From the NCBI GenBank assembly GCA_045599185.1, contig JAZRVO010000002.1, positions 1 through 64,000 of the forward strand: DNA of 64,000 bases, written 5' to 3'. The DNA is from UBA1240 sp045599185. Its GTDB lineage: Bacteria > Spirochaetota > Spirochaetia > Treponematales > Treponemataceae. The stretch's first letter is position 1. Each line of letters begins with the position of its first letter. Below, piece after piece: positions 15,596-24,037 of the stretch. Under the pieces are notes generated by a model. It had not been told where the DNA came from. It searched no databases and saw only the letters and a program-made list of their open reading frames with translations. The position numbers were made by a program, and so were the translations under genes.

Positions 15596-18112
15596 TTAAA
15601 GGCTTTCATAAGTAATTTCCAGCTGACCATCTTTTATGCCGCAAACAGCCTTGCCGCCGTTGCTCAAACTGCCAAAAAGCACTTCGTCCACCAGTTTTGT
15701 GCTAATCTGCTGGTCAATGGTGCGGCTAATGTTGCGCGCGCCGTATTCGGCAGAATAACCTTCTTTTGCAACAAATTCCAAACATTCGTCAGTTAAAGTA
15801 ACTTCAACCTGTTTTTCCTTAAGGCGCAGGTTCAGCTGCTTAATCTGTTTCTGGCAAATTGACTTCATTACAGACAAATCAAGGTTGCCAAACGGAATGA
15901 TTGCGTCCAGACGGTTTATGAATTCCGGCGTAAAAAGTTTTTCCACGGCTTCACTTACTGCCGACTGCGCCTTTGGGCTTTGGGCAAAACCAATCGGGCT
16001 TTTGTTAATATCCCGGGCACCGGCGTTGGAAGTCATTATAAGAATGACGTTCCTAAAATCGGCCTTGCGTCCCTGATTATCGGTTAAAGTTGCGTAATCC
16101 ATAACCTGAAGCAAAATATTGAAAATATCCGGGTGGGCTTTTTCAATTTCGTCCAGCAGAACAACGGCGTTCGGCTCTTTACGCACCGCATCGGTTAAAA
16201 GGCCGCCTTCTTCAAAACCAACGTAACCTGGCGGAGAACCGATTAAGCGGCTTACCGTGTGTTTTTCCTGATATTCGCTCATGTCAAAGCGGTGAAGCTT
16301 CAAATTAAGTGTTTTGGAAAGAGCCTTTGCAAGTTCCGTTTTTCCAACGCCGGTAGGGCCTGCAAAAAGAAAACTTGCCACAGGTTTTTCGCCGGTGGTA
16401 AAACCAGCCCGTGACCTTTTTACAGCCTTTACGACGCTTTCAACCGCCAAATCCTGCGAAAATACTTCAGCCTTTAAATTGCTTTCAAGATTGCGGAGCA
16501 CTTCTTTTTCGTTTGCAGAAACTGTCTGTTCCGGAATATTGGCCATTTTTGCGCAGATTTTTTCAATAAGGCTTTCATCAATCTGGGCGTAGCTTTTGGC
16601 AATCCGTTCACCGTTTTCCGGGTTGTTCAAAATTTCTTCTTCAACAAAAGAAAATTCGCCGGGGTGCAGCCGGGCATAAGAACCGGCTTCGTCAATCAAA
16701 TCTACGGCTTTATCAGGCAAACGCCGTTCCAGCATGAACTGGTCAGTCAGCTTTACGGCTTTTTCAAGGGCTTTGGGGCTGTAACGCACCGCGTGGTATT
16801 CTTCGTAGCGAATTTTTAAGCCCTGAAGAATCTGCAAAGCCTCGTCGGCACTGGGTTCGGCAATGTCTATTTTTTGAAAACGGCGGCTTAAAGCCCGGTC
16901 TTTTTCAAAAATTTTGTTGTATTCGGCATAAGTGGTGCAGCCCAAACAGCGCACGTTTTTAGAAGAAAACAGGGGCTTGAACAGATTGGCAGCGTCCAAA
17001 GCGCCGTTGCCGGCAGTACCAGCCCCAACAATCGTGTGAATTTCGTCAATAAAAAGAATAATGTTGCCGCGCTTTACCAGTTCGTCGCCAAGGCGCTTAA
17101 TGCGTTCTTCAAACTCGCCGCGAAACTTTGTGCCGGCAATAAGCACGCCAATATCAAGGCTTAAAACTTTAAACCCTTTCAAAGGTTCGGGGACATTTTC
17201 GCCTGCAATAACCTGTGCCAAACCTTCTGCCATTGCCGTTTTGCCTACGCCAGGTTCGCCAACAAAAAGCGGATTGTTTTTGCTGCGGCGGCACAAAACC
17301 TGTAAAGTACGCTGCATTTCTTCGTCCCTGCCAATCAGCTGGTCAAGCTCGCCGGCGGCGGCTTTTGCAGTTAAATCGGTAGTAAGACGCTCAGTCATGC
17401 TGCGCTTAACTTTGCCGCCTTCTTTTTCGCGCCTGAAACCTTCGCTGGCATCGGCCAAATCTCCGGCAAAATCGGGCGCATCTTTTGAACTGAAGCGAAT
17501 GTCAGCCTGATCGGCCGGTTCTTCTCCGTTCGTTTTTGAATTTTTGAAAAGTTCTTCACCCAAAGTTTCTGCCGGAAAATTGTCGCCGGTTTTGCTTTTT
17601 CTGGATTTTTCATCCGTCAGATATTCGTCCAGAAGTTCTTCAAAACTTACGGTTTCTTCAAGGGGCACAATTTCACTTTCCATATCGTCTTCGCTTTCCG
17701 GGTTAACGATAAAACTTAGCAGGGTTAAACGGCTTACACCGGCCTGCCGCAGCAAAACTGAACAGATGTTCTGACGGGCATCATAAATGCTTACCAATAA
17801 ATCGGCCAGAAAAATTGCCTTTTTTTCGGCACTTAAACAGTGAAAATAAGCCTGCTGCACAACGTTTTCAAAGCCAACTGTCTGTATCGGCTGCTGGTTT
17901 GGCGCAATCGGCACGTTTTTTTCAAGATAGGCGTTCAGGCCTTCTTTTAAGAATTCTAAATCGGTACCGCACAAAACAAGAAGTTTTTGTGTTACCGGGT
18001 GCTGAAGCAAAACTAAAAGCAGGTGTTCGGGCGTTACGAACTCGTGATTTTCCTTTAAGGCAAAATTCCACGCCTTCAAAATCGCGTTCTGCGCCTCTTT
18101 TGAAATATTCAT
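15596..18112 (-). CDS. clpA: ATP-dependent Clp protease ATP-binding subunit ClpA
   Basis: An 838-residue two-ring AAA+ unfoldase. The N-terminal Clp_N repeats (residues 1-140) bind ClpS. A charged linker of about 90 residues follows, longer than in E. coli. AAA-1 has GEPGVGKT and the DEIH Walker B, with LSRRFQKIDI after it. AAA-2 has GPTGVGKT, LLDEIEKAHPDIF and the sensor region INRLDAIIPF. There is no ClpB-type middle domain, and the loop SPIGFAQ carries the IGF tripeptide used to dock on ClpP. clpP is not in this window. It lies 42 nt after clpS and 57 nt before aat. Confidence 0.96.
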   Translation of the reverse strand: MNISKEAQNAILKAWNFALKENHEFVTPEHLLLVLLQHPVTQKLLVLCGTDLEFLKEGLNAYLEKNVPIAPNQQPIQTVGFENVVQQAYFHCLSAEKKAIFLADLLVSIYDARQNICSVLLRQAGVSRLTLLSFIVNPESEDDMESEIVPLEETVSFEELLDEYLTDEKSRKSKTGDNFPAETLGEELFKNSKTNGEEPADQADIRFSSKDAPDFAGDLADASEGFRREKEGGKVKRSMTERLTTDLTAKAAAGELDQLIGRDEEMQRTLQVLCRRSKNNPLFVGEPGVGKTAMAEGLAQVIAGENVPEPLKGFKVLSLDIGVLIAGTKFRGEFEERIKRLGDELVKRGNIILFIDEIHTIVGAGTAGNGALDAANLFKPLFSSKNVRCLGCTTYAEYNKIFEKDRALSRRFQKIDIAEPSADEALQILQGLKIRYEEYHAVRYSPKALEKAVKLTDQFMLERRLPDKAVDLIDEAGSYARLHPGEFSFVEEEILNNPENGERIAKSYAQIDESLIEKICAKMANIPEQTVSANEKEVLRNLESNLKAEVFSQDLAVESVVKAVKRSRAGFTTGEKPVASFLFAGPTGVGKTELAKALSKTLNLKLHRFDMSEYQEKHTVSRLIGSPPGYVGFEEGGLLTDAVRKEPNAVVLLDEIEKAHPDIFNILLQVMDYATLTDNQGRKADFRNVILIMTSNAGARDINKSPIGFAQSPKAQSAVSEAVEKLFTPEFINRLDAIIPFGNLDLSVMKSICQKQIKQLNLRLKEKQVEVTLTDECLEFVAKEGYSAEYGARNISRTIDQQISTKLVDEVLFGSLSNGGKAVCGIKDGQLEITYESL

Positions 18113-18154
18113 AAATTTTTTCCTAAGATTGTGGAAAGGTGATTTTTTTGAAAA

Positions 18155-18463
18155 TTATAAACGGTCCAAACCGCAGCGAAGCGGGAATCCATTTGCGCGG
18201 GCCATGGAAAGTGTAAGCTGAACACGCGTTGCAGCAATATCGTAAGGATAAACGCCCACTACGGCACTACCCTTTTTATGAACGTTTTCCATAATTTCCA
18301 CGGCTTCTACCATATTTTTATGAAAATATTTTTGCAAAACTAAAACTACAAAATCTTTGGTGGTGTAATCGTCGTTATAAAGCACAACCTGATAATCGTT
18401 TGGTTCTAAAAATTCTTCTTCGGCGAAACTGTCGCTAAAATTCTGCTCAAATTCAAAATCCAT
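18155..18463 (-). CDS. clpS: N-degron adaptor ClpS
   Basis: From ATG 18463 the protein has about 102 residues: an acidic disordered N-terminus, then the ClpS core with YQVVLYNDDYTTKDFVV (the hydrophobic pocket region, with the NDD acidic residues that bind the alpha-amino group), VEIMENVHKKGSAVVGVYP (containing the conserved H-KG) and the C-terminal TLSMARANGFPLRC strand. It delivers proteins with N-terminal Leu, Phe, Tyr or Trp to ClpA. The next in-frame start upstream is a TTG without support. There is no clear ribosome-binding site before the ATG. Confidence 0.93.
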   Translation of the reverse strand: MDFEFEQNFSDSFAEEEFLEPNDYQVVLYNDDYTTKDFVVLVLQKYFHKNMVEAVEIMENVHKKGSAVVGVYPYDIAATRVQLTLSMARANGFPLRCGLDRL

Positions 18464-18472
18464 GGTTTTTAT

Positions 18473-18501
18473 AATATACAAAAACTTGCAAAGCTAGTAA
18501 A
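18473..18501 (-). promoter_or_regulatory. Candidate promoter of clpS-clpA-aat
   Basis: On the minus strand TTTACT (18496-18501), 17 bp and TATATT (18473-18478) are followed by 9 nt and ATG. The -35 is weak (4 of 6). If used, the leader would be only about 3 nt. Confidence 0.4.
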
Positions 18502-18563
18502 TGCGCTAAAATCAAAAATTTTCAATTTTAGCAGGCTTTGCATTTGCAAACCTAAAAAGGCAC

Positions 18564-18609
18564 AAAAAAACCGCAGGTTATGGAAGTATTTTACCAGCCT
18601 GCGGTTTTT
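18564..18609. terminator. Bidirectional terminator between tkt and clpS promoter region
   Basis: ACCGCAGG (18570-18577) and CCTGCGGT (18598-18605) form an 8-bp stem with an inner TGG/CCA pairing, flanked by seven A on the left and five T on the right. It lies just after the tkt stop codon. Confidence 0.88.
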
Positions 18610-18632
18610 ATAAATGGTTTTACAAAGCTTTA

Positions 18633-20597
18633 TTAGCCCTGAATAAGTTTAGCAAGGTTTGCAGCTGTAAAGCCAAGGTGTTCTGCAACTTTAGCCGCCG
18701 GGCCACTTTCGCCAAAACGGTTGATTGCAAAGCAGTCATTTGCATTTTTAGCAAAATATTCCCAACCCATAGAAACGCCGGCTTCGGCTGTAACTACGCG
18801 TGCAGCGTTGCCCAAAACTGCATCCTGGTATGCTTTGTCCTGACGAATGAATTCTTCGCGGTCAAGAACAGAAACAACGCGTACTGTTTTGCCAGTAACA
18901 AGTTTTGCAGCATCAAGTGCAAGGTTAACTTCTGAACCAGTAGCAAGAACAGTAACGTCCGGTTTGTCTGCACCTTTAAGAACAACGTAAGCACCTTTGC
19001 GTGCGTTTTTCTGCCAGTCCGGGTCTTCTTTTGTGTAAACAGCCAGATTCTGACGTGTCAAGGCAAGGCAGCTTGGTGTTGTTGTGCTTTCCATTGCAAT
19101 TTCCCATGCAATTGCAGTTTCTTCTGCATCGCCCGGGCGCAAAACTTTTGTATTAGGAATTGCACGCATTGCAGCAAGGGTTTCAATCGGCTGGTGTGTC
19201 GGGCCGTCTTCGCCTACGTAAATTGAATCGTGGGTCATAATGTATACAACCGGCTGATTCATCAAGGCACTTAAGCGCAATGCCGGACGCAGATAGTCGC
19301 TGAAAACCATGAAGGTTGCACAGAATGTGCGCAAACCGCCATGCAGCTGAATACCGTTACAGATTGCAGCCATTGCAAATTCGCGAATACCAAAGTGAAT
19401 ATAGCGGCCGCCGCGGTTTGCAGCAGAATATGCAGTTTCACCTTCAAGTTTTGTAACATTTGGACCCTGCAAGTCGGCAGAACCACCAACAAGGCTTTTG
19501 TAGCGCTGAGCCATAACGTTGAGTGCCTTACCAGATGCAGCACGTGTTGCAAGTGAATCGCCGATTTTGTACTGTGGCAATGCAACAGGGTTTGCTTTTC
19601 CGCTGAAATCAGCATCCCATTCTGCACGTTTTTCAGGATATTTTTTTGACCATTCGTCAAACATTTTGTCCCATTCAGCATTTGCAGCAGCAAAATCTTT
19701 CGCACGTTTTTCAAAATATGCATAAGCTTCTGGTGCAACGTAAAAATCTTTGTCAGCAGGAATGCCAAGGTTTGCTTTTGCGGCTGCAATGCCTTCTGCA
19801 CCAAGTGGTGCGCCGTGTGCTTTTGCAGTACCGGCTACTGTTGGTGCACCCTGTCCGATTGTTGATTTCAGAATGATTAAAGAAGGTCTGTCATCTTTTT
19901 TTGCTTCAGCAACAAGCTTTGCAATTTCTTCCATGTTGTACATAGAACCGCGCAAAACCTGCCAGCCGTATGCTGTATAGCGTGCTGCAACGTCTTCTGT
20001 AAAAGCAATGTCTGTAGAACCATCAATACTGATTTTGTTTTCATCGTAGAAAGCAATAAGTTTGCCCAGTTTTAATGAACCGGCAAGGCTTGAAGCTTCA
20101 GAAGAAATACCTTCCATCAAGCAGCCTTCGCCCATCAGTGTATATGTGTAATGGTCAACAATTTTATATTCCGGTGTGTTATATTTTGCAGCAAGCATAC
20201 TTTCTGCCATTGCAAGACCAACAGCCATTGCAAAACCTTGTCCCAGAGGACCGGTTGTGGTTTCTACACCATCAGTAATTCCGTATTCCGGGTGACCGGC
20301 ACAGTGAGAACCTATCTGGCGGAAAGACTTGATGTCGTCCATTGTTACTTTGTATCCGCTTAAATGCAGGATTGAATAAAGCAGCATTGAACCATGTCCA
20401 GCAGAAAGTACAAAACGGTCACGGTTTTTCCATGATGAGTTTTTGGGGTTGTGATTCATAATTTCGCCGTACAAAACTGCGGCTAATTCTGCACAACCAA
20501 GTGGTAATCCTGGATGACCAGAATTTGCTTTTTGGATTGCATCCATTGAAAGGCTGCGCACTGACAAAGCTACAGCTTCTAATTCCTTAGTATTCAT
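18633..20597 (-). CDS. tkt: Transketolase
   Basis: A 654-residue thiamine-diphosphate enzyme. The N-terminal part shows ANSGHPGLPLGCAELA and the ThDP motif GEGCLMEGISSEASSLAG through FYDENKISIDG. The central Pyr domain has GGSADLQGPNVT and VYIMTHDSIYVGEDGPTHQP, with the catalytic histidines, and a transketolase C-terminal domain follows (TVLATGSEVNLALDA). It interconverts pentose and hexose phosphates in the non-oxidative pentose phosphate pathway, in the cytoplasm. The start is preceded by AGGAG. Downstream is a strong terminator, and upstream is an unrelated PtsN-like unit, so the gene is monocistronic. Confidence 0.97.
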   Translation of the reverse strand: MNTKELEAVALSVRSLSMDAIQKANSGHPGLPLGCAELAAVLYGEIMNHNPKNSSWKNRDRFVLSAGHGSMLLYSILHLSGYKVTMDDIKSFRQIGSHCAGHPEYGITDGVETTTGPLGQGFAMAVGLAMAESMLAAKYNTPEYKIVDHYTYTLMGEGCLMEGISSEASSLAGSLKLGKLIAFYDENKISIDGSTDIAFTEDVAARYTAYGWQVLRGSMYNMEEIAKLVAEAKKDDRPSLIILKSTIGQGAPTVAGTAKAHGAPLGAEGIAAAKANLGIPADKDFYVAPEAYAYFEKRAKDFAAANAEWDKMFDEWSKKYPEKRAEWDADFSGKANPVALPQYKIGDSLATRAASGKALNVMAQRYKSLVGGSADLQGPNVTKLEGETAYSAANRGGRYIHFGIREFAMAAICNGIQLHGGLRTFCATFMVFSDYLRPALRLSALMNQPVVYIMTHDSIYVGEDGPTHQPIETLAAMRAIPNTKVLRPGDAEETAIAWEIAMESTTTPSCLALTRQNLAVYTKEDPDWQKNARKGAYVVLKGADKPDVTVLATGSEVNLALDAAKLVTGKTVRVVSVLDREEFIRQDKAYQDAVLGNAARVVTAEAGVSMGWEYFAKNANDCFAINRFGESGPAAKVAEHLGFTAANLAKLIQG

Positions 20598-20721
20598 GTT
20601 TTTCTCCTATGAATATATATTACGGCTTCTTTCAAGCTTCCCCCATAAAGCTTAAAATCACCGTTTTTACCCTTTCTTTTACAAACTACTTCGCTAATCG
20701 AATTCCCCAAAGTTTATAAAA

Positions 20722-21213
20722 TCAGGCATCAACCTTCAAAGATTGTGTAATTTCTTTCAAAAGTTCTTCTTCAGACGGTTTCTGCTCAAGCAAGTGTCTG
20801 AATTCGGGCTTCTGAAACAAAAATGCCAGCTGAGAAAGCATTTTCAAATGTGTTTTTGTATTGCTGGTAAGCAGAATGAAGAAAACATAAACCGGGCGCA
20901 TGTCCGGCGGATTCATCATCACGGGCTTATCAAGAAAGCAGACAACAAGTTTCTGGTCTGCGCTGTTTGTTAAAAGCGGATAGCGCGGGTGCGGAATTGC
21001 GATGCCGTTTCCGACGGCGGTACTCATCAATTCTTCCCGGTGACAAAGTTCTTCATAAAGTTTGTTCGTATCAAAATCTTCTGGAAAATTCAGTTTGCTG
21101 ATAATACTTTTAAAAATAACTTCCGGGCGGTCACCTTTTACGTTAAAATAAACGCCGCCGTTTTCAAGCAGGTTCTGTATGGTTGCTTCGTTTGTATTTT
21201 TCAATTCACTCAT
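20722..21213 (-). CDS. PTS EIIA domain protein of the PtsN/fructose class
   Basis: A 163-residue single EIIA type-2 domain. The phosphorylatable histidine is H75 in VGNGIAIPHPRYPL, and the rest follows the PtsN/FruA pattern (LVVCFLDKP, VYVFFILLTSNTKTHLKML). There are no EIIB or EIIC genes nearby, so a regulatory (nitrogen-PTS-like) role is more likely than sugar transport. Its start overlaps the end of the upstream 494-codon gene by 8 nt, so the two are translationally coupled. Treponemes often keep PTS regulatory proteins without transporters. Confidence 0.88.
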   Translation of the reverse strand: MSELKNTNEATIQNLLENGGVYFNVKGDRPEVIFKSIISKLNFPEDFDTNKLYEELCHREELMSTAVGNGIAIPHPRYPLLTNSADQKLVVCFLDKPVMMNPPDMRPVYVFFILLTSNTKTHLKMLSQLAFLFQKPEFRHLLEQKPSEEELLKEITQSLKVDA

Positions 21214-22690
21214 GATTTTTATCCTCCCTTTTAATCACAATGAATCTTTCTCGTTGCAATTTTTTTGCAGCATCGCCCAGCTCTTCCGAAATGTCTTCAA
21301 AACTGTATTCCATTCCTTCCAGCGACAGATACATTCCTTCAATATCTTCATCAGAAACCGCGCCTGAAACAGATAAAGATTCCAGCATTCTGCCTAAATG
21401 AGAAAACAGCTGGGAAAGAACAACAAGGGGCTGTTGCGGCAATTTTTCGGGACTGGCATTTGCGGCACTTAAAGAATAAACAAAAGCTAGCATTTTGCTG
21501 TATAAATCAAGAATTTTCTGCCGCAGCTTTCCATATTCATGGTCAGCAAACCAGTTATAATCGCGAGAAAGTATAGCACGTCTTTTTTCTAAGTGCAACA
21601 AACAAAAAAGTCTTTCGCGCTTTGGCAGCTGTTCGTCATTTTCCAGCATAAGCCGCGGCAAAATATCGTCGCAGTTTTTTTCCTGCCGGTAAAGCGAATC
21701 GTACAAAAGCGCGTCAATCAGGGGTTCGGAAACGGGCACGCCGATTGTAAGAAACAGTTTGTTGATTTCAGGAAGTTTTTCCGCGCTCTGACTGTGCATT
21801 CCGGTTGCAAATGCATCAATTTCCCTGTCCTTAAACCAAAGCCGGGTTTCAACGCCGAATTCCTTCGCTTCTATTTTTTTGCTGCGCTTTACCAGTTCTT
21901 CCACCGAACCGGAAAATTCGTTTATGCCGAGTTTGTCCGCAAGAACATATGCAATGGCAATCTGCTCGTCAATAGAAGAACGCGGGCCGAACTGTTCAAA
22001 ACTTTCAAGCATTTTCTGTTCAAAAACGTCAAACCAGAAGGAACGGATAACGGTTTCGGGCGTGCTTTCAAAAATGTTGCTGCGCAAATCCTTTTTTACG
22101 GAAAGTTCAAAAATGCCTTCCTGCCAGTTCGTCATTTTTAAAATAAGCCGGTCGCCTGTTTTAAAGTCGCATTCGTCAAAAATTGAAGTCATGTCCAGAA
22201 CCGTGGCATTCATTTTGCCCGGCAGTTCGTAATTGCACGCCAAAAAGTCAAAATCTTTGTTTGCCGGGTCAAGGCAAAAATACTGGGGTACAAATTCTTC
22301 ACCAAAAAGAGAAAAATATTCAAACAAATCGCCGGTGTAAAGTTCAATTACTTTTTTGGGAACCGGCCTTCGATTGTAAAAAAAAGTAAACTCGCAGGAA
22401 AGAATGTCCGGATTTGCAAAAGGCATGCAGCGATGCCCGACAATCAGGCATTTGCTGGTAATTTCAAAACGCGTTGGCAAAACAGAAAAAGGCTTGTTCA
22501 GAAAGTAACCGGGGCGCGAAACGTAATAATCGCCCATTTCAAAAACTGCCATGTTTGAATCAATAAAATAGTGCGCATAACCACTTTCTTCGGCATTTAA
22601 TTGTAAGGTTGTAAACATTTCATAAAGGCTGAAAGGCATTTGCGCATTGTAAACGTATCTGGCAATTAAAGAATCGATGTCCTTTTTCAT
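21206..22690 (-). CDS. Uncharacterised 494-residue soluble protein
   Basis: I do not recognise a family. The protein has no signal peptide or membrane segment. The N-terminal 130 residues are aromatic-rich and beta-like (YAHYFIDSNMAVFEMGDYY, CEFTFFYNRRPVPKKVIELYTGD). The middle and C-terminal halves are mainly helical (ADKLGINEFSGSVEELVKRSKKIEA, LHLEKRRAILSRDYNWFADHEYGKLRQKIL), ending in an acidic helix and a basic tail. It forms a two-gene unit with the PtsN-like EIIA it overlaps by 8 nt, so a link to PTS-based regulation is plausible but unproven. Its own promoter predicts a leaderless transcript. Confidence 0.7.
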   Translation of the reverse strand: MKKDIDSLIARYVYNAQMPFSLYEMFTTLQLNAEESGYAHYFIDSNMAVFEMGDYYVSRPGYFLNKPFSVLPTRFEITSKCLIVGHRCMPFANPDILSCEFTFFYNRRPVPKKVIELYTGDLFEYFSLFGEEFVPQYFCLDPANKDFDFLACNYELPGKMNATVLDMTSIFDECDFKTGDRLILKMTNWQEGIFELSVKKDLRSNIFESTPETVIRSFWFDVFEQKMLESFEQFGPRSSIDEQIAIAYVLADKLGINEFSGSVEELVKRSKKIEAKEFGVETRLWFKDREIDAFATGMHSQSAEKLPEINKLFLTIGVPVSEPLIDALLYDSLYRQEKNCDDILPRLMLENDEQLPKRERLFCLLHLEKRRAILSRDYNWFADHEYGKLRQKILDLYSKMLAFVYSLSAANASPEKLPQQPLVVLSQLFSHLGRMLESLSVSGAVSDEDIEGMYLSLEGMEYSFEDISEELGDAAKKLQRERFIVIKREDKNHE

Positions 22691-22698
22691 AGATTTTT

Positions 22699-22727
22699 AT
22701 TCTACAATTTACAGGCGAAAATTGCAA
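22699..22727 (-). promoter_or_regulatory. Promoter of the 494-residue protein and ptsN-like unit, predicts a leaderless mRNA
   Basis: TTGCAA (22722-22727), 17 bp, TAGAAT (22699-22704), 8 nt, then the ATG at 22690. The expected start at about 22692 leaves 2 nt of leader. Confidence 0.65.
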
Positions 22728-22780
22728 ACCGGCATTTACGCGAAAAAAATGTGCAGTTGAAACCCGTTAAAGGCGAACTA

Positions 22781-22797
22781 TGAGTCATTTTTACTCA
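22781..22797. promoter_or_regulatory. Inverted repeat in the hsp20 upstream region
   Basis: TGAGT (22781-22785) and ACTCA (22793-22797), 7 bp apart, lie about 150 bp upstream of the sigma-54-like promoter, the usual distance for an enhancer-binding activator. Two direct AATGCGC motifs (22821-22827 and 22845-22851) lie between. The rest of this 350-nt gap shows no gene. Confidence 0.3.
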
Positions 22798-22947
22798 CTT
22801 TATATGTATAACCATGACACAATGCGCATTTTTGAACTTTGTCAAATGCGCTGAATTTTTCAAAATACAGAACACAGTTAAAAATTCAGTTTTTGCCCCT
22901 TAAATACCCCAAAAATCAAAATAAATTTCACAATTTTTTTTAAAAAC

Positions 22948-22964
22948 TTGGCACGCTTTTCGCT
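22948..22964 (+). promoter_or_regulatory. Sigma-54-type promoter before hsp20
   Basis: TTGGCACG, four bases, TCGCT matches the RpoN consensus TTGGCACR-N4-TTGCT with one mismatch. The invariant GG (22950-22951) and GC (22962-22963) are exactly 10 bp apart. Transcription would start near 22975, giving a leader of about 65 nt that ends in a strong AGGAGGT. Confidence 0.7.
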
Positions 22965-23039
22965 ACTAAGTAAGTGTACGGTTTCAACCGCTAAAACTTC
23001 AAACTTACGCTTTAAGCGTTTTGACTCAGGAGGTCAAAT

Positions 23040-23492
23040 ATGAATTCAATGACACTTTTTAACCCGGCACTTGCATCAGACTTGTTTGACGCAATGGACA
23101 GAAACTTCAACCCGATGCTTTCGCTTTTTGGGGACAATTCTGCAAAAAATGCATTTTTGCCAAAAGTTGACGTTATGGAAAAGAAAGATTTGTACCTTTT
23201 GGAAATGGATTTGCCCGGTTTTACAGAAAACGATGTGGAAATCAGCCTGAAAGAAAATCTTCTGACAATTTCTTCAATTAAGAAAGCTGAAAGCAAGACG
23301 GAAAAAACCGAAGGTGAATACATTTTGAAAGAACGCAGCACCAAGCAGTTTTTGCGCCGCTTTACGTTACCAAACGACATTGACAATGAAAAAGTAAGCG
23401 CAAACTTCAAAAACGGCGTTTTGACCATCAATATTCCACGCAAGGAAGCCGCACAGAAACGCACAATCAGCATTACAACTGAAAATGCGTAA
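23040..23492 (+). CDS. hsp20: Small heat-shock protein, Hsp20 family
   Basis: A 150-residue alpha-crystallin-domain chaperone. The N-terminal arm (residues 1-40) is hydrophobic. The domain runs from FLPKVDVMEKKDLYLLEMDLPGF through VEISLKENLLTISS, KERSTKQFLRRFTLPND and ANFKNGVLTINIPRK, which contains the conserved NGVL turn. The tail is short. These proteins bind unfolding proteins in large oligomers in the cytoplasm. It is a single-gene unit with an excellent AGGAGGT site 7 nt before ATG, a sigma-54-like promoter and a strong terminator. Confidence 0.95.
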   Translation: MNSMTLFNPALASDLFDAMDRNFNPMLSLFGDNSAKNAFLPKVDVMEKKDLYLLEMDLPGFTENDVEISLKENLLTISSIKKAESKTEKTEGEYILKERSTKQFLRRFTLPNDIDNEKVSANFKNGVLTINIPRKEAAQKRTISITTENA

Positions 23493-23499
23493 AAGACCG

Positions 23500-23552
23500 A
23501 GCGCTGAGACGAACTGAAAAATAAAAGATGTTTTTCAGGCGTTTTCAGCGCT
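23500..23552 (+). repeat. Nested inverted repeats after hsp20
   Basis: AGCGCTGA (23500-23507) pairs with TCAGCGCT (23545-23552). Inside lies a second 8-bp stem, CTGAAAAA (23514-23521) with TTTTTCAG (23531-23538), separated from the outer stem by a 6x6 internal loop. No T-run follows directly. The terminator proper is the next hairpin. Confidence 0.7.
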
Positions 23553-23570
23553 ACTAATAAAAAACCAAAG

Positions 23571-23611
23571 GCGCAAATTGAAAGCGAAAAAATCAATTTG
23601 CGCTTTTTTTT
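23571..23611 (+). terminator. Terminator of hsp20
   Basis: GCGCAAATTGA (23571-23581) pairs perfectly with TCAATTTGCGC (23593-23603), followed by eight T. It is a classical intrinsic terminator. Confidence 0.95.
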
Positions 23612-23952
23612 ATTGCAAAAAGCTTTTTACACTTTAGTCCCAAAACCGAAATCTAAAAAAACAAAGAAAATATTTTTGAACTGTAACTGATTAAAAATGT
23701 TTTTATAGTTTTCAGGCAGAAAAAAACGGCAACCACGCGCTTTAAGAAAAAAAGCAGAAGGCTTAAACAAGCAGAAATAAGGTATCGTCTTTTACAAGGT
23801 AAACGTTTTCAATGTTTTAAGATTCATTATATTCAAAACCCCAATCGTCGCGGTAAAAACGAATCATTTCCCCCGTGTCTTCAATAATCAAACCGAATCC
23901 GTTCAAAGACAAAGCACACTTCCGCAAAAATCTATTTTCAATAAATGCACGT
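23612..23952. other. Gap of about 340 nt without a supported gene
   Basis: AT-rich sequence between the hsp20 terminator and the end of the ribosomal operon. A minus-strand frame ending at 23817 has a protein-like C-terminus (GFGLIIEDTGEMIRFYRDDWGFEYNES), but its beginning runs through the operon terminator and it has no ribosome-binding site. It may be the remnant of a gene. Nothing else is visible. Confidence 0.4.
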
Positions 23953-23987
23953 TTAAAAAAAGAAAGCTGCCCTTCAAGAGGACAGCT
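23953..23987 (-). terminator. Terminator of the tuf to zinc-ribbon ribosomal operon
   Basis: On the minus strand AGCTGTCC and GGGCAGCT (complement of 23980-23987 and 23965-23972) form an 8-bp stem with one mismatch, followed by TTCTTTTTTT. It lies about 50 nt after the last gene of the block. Confidence 0.8.
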
Positions 23988-24037
23988 CCGTAATGTGCTA
24001 GGGCACATATTTTAGACGGTTAAATAAAAACCTTAAA

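Noticed and set aside
18633..20597. Several long plus-strand frames opposite tkt
   Set aside because: They mirror the codon pattern of transketolase and have no start signals or recognisable domains.
23817..24008. 63-codon minus-strand frame after the ribosomal operon
   Set aside because: Its N-terminal part is read through the terminator hairpin and no start signal is present. At most it is a gene remnant.
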